Assembly: GCA_003478355.1 (NCBI GenBank)
Contig: QUFC01000028.1
Span: forward strand, 1-54,389
Source of the DNA: Lachnospiraceae bacterium AM48-27BH
GTDB taxonomy: Bacteria > Bacillota > Clostridia > Lachnospirales > Lachnospiraceae
Direction of reading: 5' to 3'
Length of the DNA stretch: 54,389 nt
Shown in pieces: positions 32,752 to 40,443 of the stretch; position 1 is the stretch's first letter; every line of letters starts with the position of its first letter. Made by a program: the position numbers and the translations under genes. The notes beneath the pieces are model-generated. The model ran no database searches. It was not told the DNA's origin and worked only from the letters and a program-made list of their open reading frames with translations.

Positions 32752-33093
32752 CTACTTCTCTGGCATTTCGTACAGCCTCGGTATTACTGCTGCAAACGGC
32801 TGTACGTCCATGCCGCCCCTTATTACAGCTGCACCGCCAGCCGTAAACAGATAGCTTACGCACGCTTTCTGTATCTCGTCCAGCACCTCTAAGCAGCGCT
32901 CTTTTGTGGCATACTCTCCAATTTCTTCTAAACACCCGTCACTTATGCAAATTACGTGGCGCTTTTTGTCTGCCTCTGCGCCGCCTCTCTTTTTCTTTAT
33001 GTCCTCGTACTCTCCATACTCTACGCAGGCGTAATTACCGCCCAGTCTATACAGCTTTTCTTTATTCTGGCTGCGTATATATACCTCGCTCAT
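32752..33093 (-). CDS. Unknown phage protein
   Basis: A 113-residue protein (MSEVYIRSQNKEKLYRLGGN). The second half has alternating beta and helix pattern (CLEVLDEIQKACVSYLFTAG). Related proteins of unknown role are common in early regions of Lachnospiraceae phages. Confidence 0.6.
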   Translation of the reverse strand: MSEVYIRSQNKEKLYRLGGNYACVEYGEYEDIKKKRGGAEADKKRHVICISDGCLEEIGEYATKERCLEVLDEIQKACVSYLFTAGGAAVIRGGMDVQPFAAVIPRLYEMPEK

Positions 33094-33098
33094 TGCCT

Positions 33099-33341
33099 TT
33101 ATCTCCTTGCCTCTAAGTTTTCCATTTCAGAAATGCAGTTTGACGGTATCAGCTCATAAGCTGCCGCCTCTATTTCTGTAAGCGCCTCTTTGTACTCAAT
33201 GTATCCCCACGCCTGCCGTGCTATCTCTGGTACGTTCTGCCGTTCCTCAAAATTTTCTATATGCAAAATCTCGTTTCCCTGCGGCTTTGGAAATGTTCCC
33301 AGCGATAACGGGCGTAAAGGGCTGTAATATCTGTGGCTCAT
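33099..33341 (-). CDS. Small conserved phage protein
   Basis: An 80-residue protein that begins MSHRYYSPLRPLSLGTFPKP, a motif I associate with small proteins of Firmicutes phages and plasmids. It ends ELIPSNCISEMENLEARR. Function unknown. Confidence 0.65.
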   Translation of the reverse strand: MSHRYYSPLRPLSLGTFPKPQGNEILHIENFEERQNVPEIARQAWGYIEYKEALTEIEAAAYELIPSNCISEMENLEARR

Positions 33342-33706
33342 TCTCCCGCCCTGCTTTCCTCTTTATGTTCTTGGTAGCCCTCTAAATAGCCTAATGCCTC
33401 TACGTCAATTTCCTTGCCGTCCTTACCGTCGCTGTTTATCCGAATTTTGCCGTAGTATGAATAAATACAGCAGCCGTCATAGTCGTATACTCTTATACTG
33501 CCCTCTGTGGCTGCCTCTGGTGTTTCAATAACCAGCGGCTCTGCCTGCTGCATCTGCGCTGCTACCTGTTCGTCTGTTACTGGCTCGCTGTTCTTTCCTC
33601 TGTACCAGATAGCCAGCATAAACAAAATGATTGCCAGCACGCCTACCGCTATAACGGCTGCGCACTGTATCAGTTTCTTAACTGCCTGTCGTTTTCGTTT
33701 TCTCAT
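33338..33706 (-). CDS. Single-pass membrane protein
   Basis: A 122-residue protein with a basic start (MRKRKRQAVKKLIQ), one transmembrane helix (AAVIAVGVLAIILFMLAIWY) and an outside or soluble domain with VYDYDGCCIYSYYGKIRI. Ribosome motif GAAAGCGAGG at 33713-33722. Function unknown. Confidence 0.65.
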   Translation of the reverse strand: MRKRKRQAVKKLIQCAAVIAVGVLAIILFMLAIWYRGKNSEPVTDEQVAAQMQQAEPLVIETPEAATEGSIRVYDYDGCCIYSYYGKIRINSDGKDGKEIDVEALGYLEGYQEHKEESRAGE

Positions 33707-34232
33707 TTCCCGCCTCGCTTTCCTCTATCATTGCAGCCCTGCTACGCCGTTCTATCCCCGTAGCCATAAACGCTATTTTCATATCTCTTTCGTTAAATTC
33801 GTCGTAGTCTCCTACTGGTGCATCTTCTGGGAAAATCTTCTGTGCCTGTATGAAAGCGTCCATAAATGTACTTAATTCCTCATAAAATACGTTTCTGTAA
33901 AATTCAAACTCTAACTCTATTTCGATTTTCTGCGCTTTCGTGCAATATATGCCGATTTTCTGCCGCCGTCCGTATGGCTTGTATGCTGTTCTGTCAGATT
34001 TAGCACCCATGACCTTATACATACACTGCCGCAGCAGTTTTATTTCGTGCTTTCCGTTGTAGGAAAATATCGTATATTCATACTCTTCCTTTTGCAGTTC
34101 GTCTAAGGAATTTATACCGTTATCCTTAAGCAGCTTTGCAAGTTTCTTTTGCACTGTCGTTTTCTCGCCGCCTACGCCCCGCTCTGCCAGTGCTTGCAGC
34201 TTTTTAATACGCTGTATTGTTTTTTCGTCCAT
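33678..34232 (-). CDS. DUF2786-like protein
   Basis: About 184 residues from ATG 34230-34232 (MDEKTIQRIKKLQALAERGV), with GAGAGGG upstream. The first ~50 residues match the short DUF2786 helical domain (GEKTTVQKKLAKLLKDNG). The rest has a beta-rich core (YTIFSYNGKHEIKL) and a helical end. DUF2786 occurs in phage and host proteins of unknown role. Confidence 0.7.
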   Translation of the reverse strand: MDEKTIQRIKKLQALAERGVGGEKTTVQKKLAKLLKDNGINSLDELQKEEYEYTIFSYNGKHEIKLLRQCMYKVMGAKSDRTAYKPYGRRQKIGIYCTKAQKIEIELEFEFYRNVFYEELSTFMDAFIQAQKIFPEDAPVGDYDEFNERDMKIAFMATGIERRSRAAMIEESEAGNEKTKTTGS

Positions 34233-34674
34233 GTATTGCCCTCTCTTCTGTAGCAAAATAGTAGTTGTCTACTATCAGCATTTTTTTACTGAAAAGGCAC
34301 ATAAGCCCCAGCGATACGGTAATAACCGCTATTGTTATGTCGCCCTCTGTCGCCCATGCCGCCAGCACGGTAACTGCCAGCATTGCAAGCCCGTAGGCTT
34401 TCTGCTTAATGAAATACCAGCGGCGGGCTTTCTTTGCCTGCTCCCGCTGCCGCCTCTGCTCTTTTTTCTTTCGCATATCTGCTATGGCATCTGCATAGCC
34501 TCTCTGGTATGCGTCCTCTACTATCAATGCCTCTGCTGCCATTCTCTGCCTCTCTTCCTTTCGGCGGCGCTCTCTGTCTTTCCATGTGTGCCGCTCTCCT
34601 GTTCTGGCGTTTGGTTTTACCGTGCGGGCTGCTTTTCGCATTAAAAAGCAGCTGAAAACCTGTTGACTGTCCAC
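34204..34674 (-). CDS. Membrane protein with charged N-terminus
   Basis: Up to 156 residues from a GTG; the start is uncertain and MRKAARTVKPN at 34639-34641 is an alternative. Residues ~30-85 are very basic and coiled. Two hydrophobic helices follow (YGLAMLAVTVLAAWAT and ITIAVITVSLGLMCLF). Function unknown. Confidence 0.6.
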   Translation of the reverse strand: MDSQQVFSCFLMRKAARTVKPNARTGERHTWKDRERRRKEERQRMAAEALIVEDAYQRGYADAIADMRKKKEQRRQREQAKKARRWYFIKQKAYGLAMLAVTVLAAWATEGDITIAVITVSLGLMCLFSKKMLIVDNYYFATEERAIHGRKNNTAY

Positions 34675-34777
34675 ATACTTTCTGGCTGGTATGACCGCCG
34701 CTATTTTTCCACGGTATACAGATTGCAGCTATTAGCCTGCTGCCCTCTGCCGCAGGCTCGCCATGCCTGCTACACAA

Positions 34778-34850
34778 TGTGCCGTGTGGGATTTGAACCC
34801 ACGACTCGCCGCTTATGAGGCGGCTGCTCTAACCGCTGAACTAACGGCAC
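34778..34850 (-). tRNA. tRNA with CAT anticodon (Met or Ile2 type)
   Basis: The cloverleaf is clear on the minus strand. The acceptor is GTGCCGT/ACGGCAC, D arm GTTC/GAGC, anticodon stem GCCGC/GCGGC with loop CTCATAA (anticodon CAT), T arm GTGGG-TTCAAAT-CCCAC, discriminator A, and no encoded CCA. A CAT anticodon may read AUG or, if the C is changed to lysidine by host TilS, AUA. Location inside the early operon marks it as phage-borne. Confidence 0.93.
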
Positions 34851-34869
34851 TCGTGGCGGCTGCCGCCGC

Positions 34870-35259
34870 CTACTCATTAAATAAAAAGCCTTTTTCTATT
34901 AAAAATCTTATCCAATCGCAGCCCGTTACGTCGTCCCGCTCAATGAATTTGTAAAAGCTCTCTGCGTCCTCTATTCCGTATTTCTTCAAAATGTTTCTTG
35001 CGTTCTTTGCTGCTGGCGTAGTAAAAACATTCTCTGCGTAAAATGTAGCCTCTATAGTCCCGTAGCTGTTCTTTCCTGCTGGTGTTCTCATTTCCACTAC
35101 GACTACATTCTTTTTGCTTTTTCTTCCTACGCCCTTTCTTATTACTACTGCCTCACTGAATAACCAGCCATTCCAGCCGCTACGCATAGGTGCAAACTGT
35201 GTGCGTGGCACTTCTACTAAGTCGCCTGCCTGCAATTTATTAAAATCTACTTTTTTCAT
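34870..35259 (-). CDS. Unknown phage protein with SH3-like start
   Basis: A 129-residue protein: a beta-rich first half (KLQAGDLVEVPRTQFAPMRS) followed by a helical C-terminus (ARNILKKYGIEDAESFYKFI). It is the second gene of the early operon. Ribosome site GAGAGGTAAG. Function unknown. Confidence 0.65.
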   Translation of the reverse strand: MKKVDFNKLQAGDLVEVPRTQFAPMRSGWNGWLFSEAVVIRKGVGRKSKKNVVVVEMRTPAGKNSYGTIEATFYAENVFTTPAAKNARNILKKYGIEDAESFYKFIERDDVTGCDWIRFLIEKGFLFNE

Positions 35260-35288
35260 GTGTCTTACCTCTCTTTTGTTATTCTTGT

Positions 35289-35483
35289 TTATAACGCCTG
35301 CTGCCCTGCTGCCGCCGTGTAGGTTTTCAGTGTGGCGTTGCAGCGTTTGAACTCCCTATAAATTGTGTCCCTATGCGTTCCCAGTGCCTCTGCAATATCA
35401 CTTACACTGCTGCCCTGCTTACTCATAGCCTCTATGGTCTGCCTGTCCTCGTAATGCAGACGCTTGTACTTTCGTTTCGCCAT
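35289..35483 (-). CDS. IS30-like helix-turn-helix-only protein
   Basis: A 64-residue protein. Its residues ~8-48 match the N-terminal DNA-binding domain of IS30 transposases (LHYEDRQTIEAMSKQGSSVS, then DIAEALGTHRDTIYREFKR) and resemble the phage's own transposase at the other end (GVHRSTIYNELKRG). It has no catalytic domain. It is the first gene inside the right end, with AAAGGAG before the ATG. I infer a regulator that could compete with or guide the transposase at the element ends, or control the early operon. Confidence 0.8.
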   Translation of the reverse strand: MAKRKYKRLHYEDRQTIEAMSKQGSSVSDIAEALGTHRDTIYREFKRCNATLKTYTAAAGQQAL

Positions 35484-35520
35484 GTTCTATGCTCCTTTCC
35501 GTCCTCATTTGCTTTTATGG

Positions 35521-35562
35521 TAAAAAAAATAAGCGTGTCAGAGTTTTTACGCTCTGCACGCT
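35521..35562 (-). terminator. Terminator at the right prophage end (inner)
   Basis: On the minus strand AGCGTG-CAGAG pairs with CTCTG-CACGCT around a bulge and is followed by TTATTTTTTTT. It stops transcripts entering from the host side before the early genes. Confidence 0.8.
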
Positions 35563-35584
35563 CTTCTTTTCTGCTGTTTCCTAT

Positions 35585-35630
35585 AAAAAAAGAAAATCGG
35601 CAGAGGCTTTATAACCTCTTGTCGATTTTC
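35585..35630 (-). terminator. Terminator at the right prophage end (outer)
   Basis: On the minus strand GAAAATCG(A)CAAGAGG pairs with CCTCTG(C)CGATTTTC and is followed by TTTTTTT. Together with the inner hairpin it insulates the phage from the cvpA operon. The first part also carries the subterminal ATCGACA motif. Confidence 0.8.
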
Positions 35631-35645
35631 ATTCTAAAACTTATC

Positions 35646-35661
35646 AACTTTTTCCAAACTT
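35646..35661. repeat. Right copy of 16-bp direct repeat flanking the prophage (attR-like)
   Basis: AACTTTTTCCAAACTT is identical to 358-373. It lies ~80 bp downstream of the cvpA-like stop, in the T-tract DNA that would have continued into rrn P1 before insertion. Confidence 0.6.
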
Positions 35662-35739
35662 TTTCAGTTTTTTACGGATGTGTTTCCATTCAGAAAACGC
35701 CTGCCCATGTACAGTAAAGTAACACAGACGCTTCTTTTA

Positions 35740-36438
35740 CTATGTCAAAATTCCATGAAGAATTCCCAATGCAATCCTGCTGATCGGATTTATATGATAA
35801 AGAATGGAGAGCCAGGTACTGGTCTCAATCTGCATCAAAAGAAAGCTTCCCCAGGCAGTTGTGGCAAAAGCAGTCAGCAACAGCGCTGCAATCCAGAAAA
35901 AAAGCAGGCCCTGCACACCGCCTAAAATAGCTCCTGCAATCTTATTCATGCCAGAAAGAATGGGAAGTCTGGTTACAATGTCTAACCAGCTTACCAATAC
36001 CTTGATCAGCAAATATACTACAATCAGCATCATGACATAAGCCACCACATTTAAAATTGTATTGGCAATGTAGCTTCCAATATATTCTTGAAACCTTGTG
36101 ACCCCGAGCGCTTCATAAATCCGGCTATTATTATTTTCAATCAGAAGATCCTTCAGGGTATCTGGGAGCCGCATTTCTTCAATGATCTGCCGCTGCTGCG
36201 CAGGCATCTGGACATCTTCTGGTATCAGCGTATTTTTGACCCCTTCTTCAATCATAGATACAACAGGCGTGTTATCCTTAATAAAGGTACACGCCTTGGG
36301 CATTCCCAGATTTACGATTGCAAAAGTAGCCACCAGAGCAAACATGGATACTGCCTGACGGATAAATCCCCGATAATGGCCATATAATACCATCCCAAGT
36401 AAATACACGCCAACCGCAATCTCTACCCAGTTTCTCAC
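35740..36438 (-). CDS. CvpA-family membrane protein
   Basis: A 232-residue membrane protein. It begins MRNWVEIAVGVYLLGMVLYG with the family's GHYRGFIRQAVSMFALVATF. A loop is followed by more hydrophobic helices (VVAYVMMLIVVYLLIKVLV and GLLFFWIAALLLTAFA). The family is linked to colicin V production and envelope stress, and in Clostridia it lies near recR. Its start overlaps the HAD gene stop. The host operon ends here, and rrn would have followed directly before the phage inserted. Confidence 0.85.
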   Translation of the reverse strand: MRNWVEIAVGVYLLGMVLYGHYRGFIRQAVSMFALVATFAIVNLGMPKACTFIKDNTPVVSMIEEGVKNTLIPEDVQMPAQQRQIIEEMRLPDTLKDLLIENNNSRIYEALGVTRFQEYIGSYIANTILNVVAYVMMLIVVYLLIKVLVSWLDIVTRLPILSGMNKIAGAILGGVQGLLFFWIAALLLTAFATTAWGSFLLMQIETSTWLSILYHINPISRIALGILHGILT

Positions 36439-37270
36439 TTATTCTCCCCGGAAAGCACCAGTTTCTCGATAGCCTGAGCCACACCAGATTCATCGTTGGT
36501 GGCTGTTATAAAGTCGGCAATCCCTTTTAAGTCAGGATCTCCATTTTCCATCACAACACCAATTCCAGCATCCCGTATCATAGAAGCATCATTATTACCA
36601 TCGCCAAAAGCCATGGTCTCCTCCCGTCTGATTCCAAGCATGGAAGCAAGGCGCAGAAGTCCTTCCCCTTTAGACGCCCCTGGTCCATTGATCTCCAGAT
36701 TATTGTATAAAGAAGTGCTTACCAGAATATCATCTTTCTGCTTCAACAGCTCCCAAATCTCCTGGCGCTCCTCAAGATCGTCAAAAAAGTAATTGACTTT
36801 ATCAATCATGCCATTCCATTTTTTTACATACTCCACAATACTCGGAACCATGATCCTGGTTTTTTCACCAGCATCTGTATCTCTGGTGTAATGCGATAGT
36901 CTTCCAGATGATTATAAAATTTGTCCTCTGAAATTCCCTGTCCTCCTATATAGGCGTCATACATGATATGACGGTCTTTCACCAGATCGATCAATTCCAG
37001 CGCAGTTTCTTTCTTTAACAGATGCTCATCCAGAACCTTGCTTTCCTCCATATCTTCGATCATACCGCCATTCACTGTAATCGCATAACGGACACCCGGA
37101 ATTCCTCTGACGAAGTCTGGAATACCCATGGAAGTCCGGCCTGTGCAGGGAACAATCCAGATTCCCTGCGCAATACAGGTTTCAAGAGCCTTTCTGTTTC
37201 TCTCCGTCAGTTCTTTTTTACTATTTAACAGCGTTCCGTCTAAATCTAACGCAATTAATCGGATGCTCAT
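36435..37270 (-). CDS. Cof-type HAD hydrolase (frameshifted in this assembly)
   Basis: Restored length is about 278 residues, normal for Cof/HAD-IIB sugar-phosphate phosphatases. Motif I is DLDGTLLNS (residues 8-16) with motif II TGRTS, and the C-terminal FGDGNNDASMI is motif IV. The frame breaks in the T-run 36861-36866. One extra base joins MLVKK to TRIMVPSIVEYVKKW. The start has a good ribosome site (AAAGGAAAG). Confidence 0.9.
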
Positions 37271-37297
37271 ATCTTTCCTTTCAAAAATAAGATCTTT

Positions 37298-39442
37298 TTA
37301 AATAAAATGCTCTTCTTTCAGAATCAGCAGACCATCTTTATCATATTTTGAAGAAAACAGACCTTTAATCCGTTTGCCGAGAGATGGTTTCTCTGCCTTA
37401 TCTGCCGCCTCTTCGATCAGCGCTTCCGCATTCGCCTTTGTCAGCGGAATTCCATCCTCTTCCATAATTTCGATCCGCTCATACAGAGCCAGCATGCTCT
37501 TATCCTTCAGGCTGCAATCGATCGATCTGGCATAATCACAAGCATAGTTGGCAAATGCATCCAGATCCATCTCTGTGTCATCCTCTGGTTCTGCATAAGT
37601 CTCCTCTGACTGTTCTTCTTCTGATTCTGGAGCATCCTCTTCTTCCTGATCCATTTTCTCTTCAATCTCACCAGCAGCTTCCGGCTCCTGATCCATGATT
37701 TCCTCGTTTTCGGAATATTCCTCTTCTGAAGCCAGCTTCTGGACTTCCTCTGAATTTTTATCCGTGATCTCTTCCCGTGGTCCCTCTGTCTCCGGTCCTT
37801 CTGCCTGTCTGGAAAGCTCTTCTTCTCTGGCGATCTGGGTCTCCAGTTCAATCTGTTTCTGAACCGCACGTTCAATGCTCGTCTGAGTATCATCTTTTTC
37901 ACTTCCAATGCACTCAAACTGAGCGGCCAGCCCCGGATTCTGCTTATGCAGCTGCTCCATCTGATATGGATTATCAATCAGGACAATGATCATGCCGGTC
38001 TCGTCACGGCTGATCAGCTTCTGCAGTGCCTCTAACTCGTTTTCCTGCAGGTCGCCTGCTTCTTCAACAATCAGATCTTTTCCAGCCAATTTGTCAGCAA
38101 TGGTCATCAGACCACGCTGGTTCAATTTCCCTGCGCTGATTTTTACGACCTGGTTATTACAGCCAAGTTCATTATGGATCTTTTTCAACGCGTCAATCGC
38201 AATCTGAAGACCCTTTTCTGGTGTTTTGGCTTCAATCATCAAGTGGTTCGCCATCATTGGCTGCATGGCCGGTTCCTCTTCGACGCCGTCGTCTTCGGTA
38301 CCCGGAGCATTCTGAACCTCCATGGCTTCTGCCGCCATTTTCGTCACAGGCTTAATGTTATGTAAATCCCTCTGCGTTCTTACTGGCTCCTCCACAAGTT
38401 CTTCTGTTTCCTGGTCTCCCTTTTCTGTCCGGTCTTCCTCTGCGATTTCCGTATCCTCTGTTACAACCACCTCTGGTTCCTGATAATCATCATATTCCGG
38501 CTGGATCTCCTCCGGCTGCTGCTCATCATACGATGGCTGGGCCGCATATGGCTCTTCCTGGGTTTCTGCGTACTGCGGCTGCGTCTCATACTGGGCTACA
38601 TCAACATACTGGCTCTGATCTGCTTCCGTATACTGACTCTGGTCCACATACTGATTTTCACCAACATACGATCCCTGATCTGCATACGGATCCTGATCCA
38701 CATACTGCTGCTCCTGCTGCCCATATTCCGGCTGGTCCTGACCCTGATCCTGGAACTGATCATCAGGCTGGAACTGGTTATCATACTGGCCTTCATACTC
38801 TTCTTCAACAGCCTTTAATTTCGCCTCATATTTATCACGATTCTCTACAAGATCCACCTGGTAATCACTAAGTGGTGCAAACTGGGTCTTTAATTCCATA
38901 GCCATGTCCACGTACTTGCCAATGCCAAACATCAGCATGATCCGGTCGCACATCTGGATACACTCCGGAACCATATTGGCTCTTGCATACAGTGACGCCA
39001 GCTCATACATCCACTTTTCATCCAATTCAGTGCTGACATAGCACTCCAGTGAATGGATCAGCTGCGCATCGCTCGCTTTTTTCTCTTTTAAGATCATATA
39101 ACGGAGCAGATGCTGTCTGGAATCATCCGGAGCCATATCACAAAACTCCCGGTAATAATCCTCTGCTTCCTTGACGCTGCCCTCTTTTAAAGCCAGTTCC
39201 GTCAGTTTATATAACAGACGTTTGCCGATCGGCGCACGTTCAAAGGCCAGAAGCAATACTTCTTTTGCCTCAGAATACTCACCATTTTTCTCATATACCT
39301 GGGAGATCATGGCCAGAAGATTGGCATTACGCACTCTTCTCCAATCGATGGTATCTGCGATCTTCATAGCAGTCTCGAAGTCGCCTTTATTGACCAGTTT
39401 TTTAATCTGTTCAACTTTTATGTTAAACTCATACTTATCCAT
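37298..39442 (-). CDS. Large acidic TPR-like protein with QYxDQ-type low-complexity repeats
   Basis: A 714-residue protein. Residues ~1-215 are TPR-like helical pairs (GDFETAMKIADTIDWRR, then GEYSEAKEVLLLAFERAP). Residues ~220-345 are a low-complexity region rich in Gln, Tyr and Asp (EYGQQEQQYVDQ, DPYADQ). Residues ~400-535 resemble a P-loop-less AAA-like domain (MIIVLIDNPYQMEQL). An acidic Glu-rich stretch and a short helical end follow. It lies between recR and the HAD gene in Lachnospiraceae. Function unknown; the layout suggests a scaffold. Confidence 0.75.
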   Translation of the reverse strand: MDKYEFNIKVEQIKKLVNKGDFETAMKIADTIDWRRVRNANLLAMISQVYEKNGEYSEAKEVLLLAFERAPIGKRLLYKLTELALKEGSVKEAEDYYREFCDMAPDDSRQHLLRYMILKEKKASDAQLIHSLECYVSTELDEKWMYELASLYARANMVPECIQMCDRIMLMFGIGKYVDMAMELKTQFAPLSDYQVDLVENRDKYEAKLKAVEEEYEGQYDNQFQPDDQFQDQGQDQPEYGQQEQQYVDQDPYADQGSYVGENQYVDQSQYTEADQSQYVDVAQYETQPQYAETQEEPYAAQPSYDEQQPEEIQPEYDDYQEPEVVVTEDTEIAEEDRTEKGDQETEELVEEPVRTQRDLHNIKPVTKMAAEAMEVQNAPGTEDDGVEEEPAMQPMMANHLMIEAKTPEKGLQIAIDALKKIHNELGCNNQVVKISAGKLNQRGLMTIADKLAGKDLIVEEAGDLQENELEALQKLISRDETGMIIVLIDNPYQMEQLHKQNPGLAAQFECIGSEKDDTQTSIERAVQKQIELETQIAREEELSRQAEGPETEGPREEITDKNSEEVQKLASEEEYSENEEIMDQEPEAAGEIEEKMDQEEEDAPESEEEQSEETYAEPEDDTEMDLDAFANYACDYARSIDCSLKDKSMLALYERIEIMEEDGIPLTKANAEALIEEAADKAEKPSLGKRIKGLFSSKYDKDGLLILKEEHFI

Positions 39443-39473
39443 TGCTTTTTCTCCTAACTCTCTTCATCGGCGG

Positions 39474-40070
<597 letters not shown>

Positions 40071-40071
40071 C

Positions 40072-40425
40072 TTAGAATGGGAATCCTCCTCCTAAGCCGC
40101 CCATGCCGCCAGTGAGTTTTGACATGGCATTGTTGTTTGCTTCCTCCAGCTGGCGGAAAGCTTCGTTAGTCGCTGCCATGATCAGGTCCTCTAACATCTC
40201 TACATCATCTGGATCAACTGCTTCTGGGGAAATCTTCACTGCAGTCACTTCTTTTTTACCAGATACGGTCACGCTGACTGCGCCGCCGCCCGCTGCTGCT
40301 GTATACTCTTTGGCCTCCAGTTCTTTGGTTGTCTCCTCCATCTGTCTCTGCATGCGCTGTGCCTGCTTCATCAGATTGTTCATATTGCCAGGCATTCCTC
40401 CTGGGAATCCACCACGTTTTGCCAT
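40072..40425 (-). CDS. ybaB: YbaB/EbfC nucleoid-associated protein
   Basis: A 117-residue protein with a Gly/Met-rich head ([20 protein letters not shown]), a helix-strand core ([20 protein letters not shown]) and a Gly-rich end. YbaB dimers bind DNA. It lies between dnaX and recR as in most bacteria. Confidence 0.95.
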   Translation of the reverse strand: MAKRGGFPGGMPGNMNNLMKQAQRMQRQMEETTKELEAKEYTAAAGGGAVSVTVSGKKEVTAVKISPEAVDPDDVEMLEDLIMAATNEAFRQLEEANNNAMSKLTGGMGGLGGGFPF

Positions 40426-40443
40426 TCCTTTCTCCTCCTGAAA

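Larger units (their letters stand above)
374..35661. mobile_element. Integrated siphovirus-type prophage with IS30-like transposase and DGR
   Basis: This span holds a full virion set (small and large terminase, portal, prohead protease, HK97 capsid, connectors, tail genes, holin, endolysin), a repressor, a DGR, and replication and partition genes. Every protein-coding gene is on the minus strand. The boundaries are set by the 16-bp direct repeat at each end and by the switch to host housekeeping genes or rrn promoters. No tyrosine or serine integrase was seen, and an IS30-type DDE transposase sits next to the left end. Near both ends is an imperfect subterminal inverted motif: ATTAAATTCGACA about 12 bp from the left end and ATGAAAATCGACA about 13 bp from the right end, each read inward. 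It may be a transposase binding site. Confidence 0.85.
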
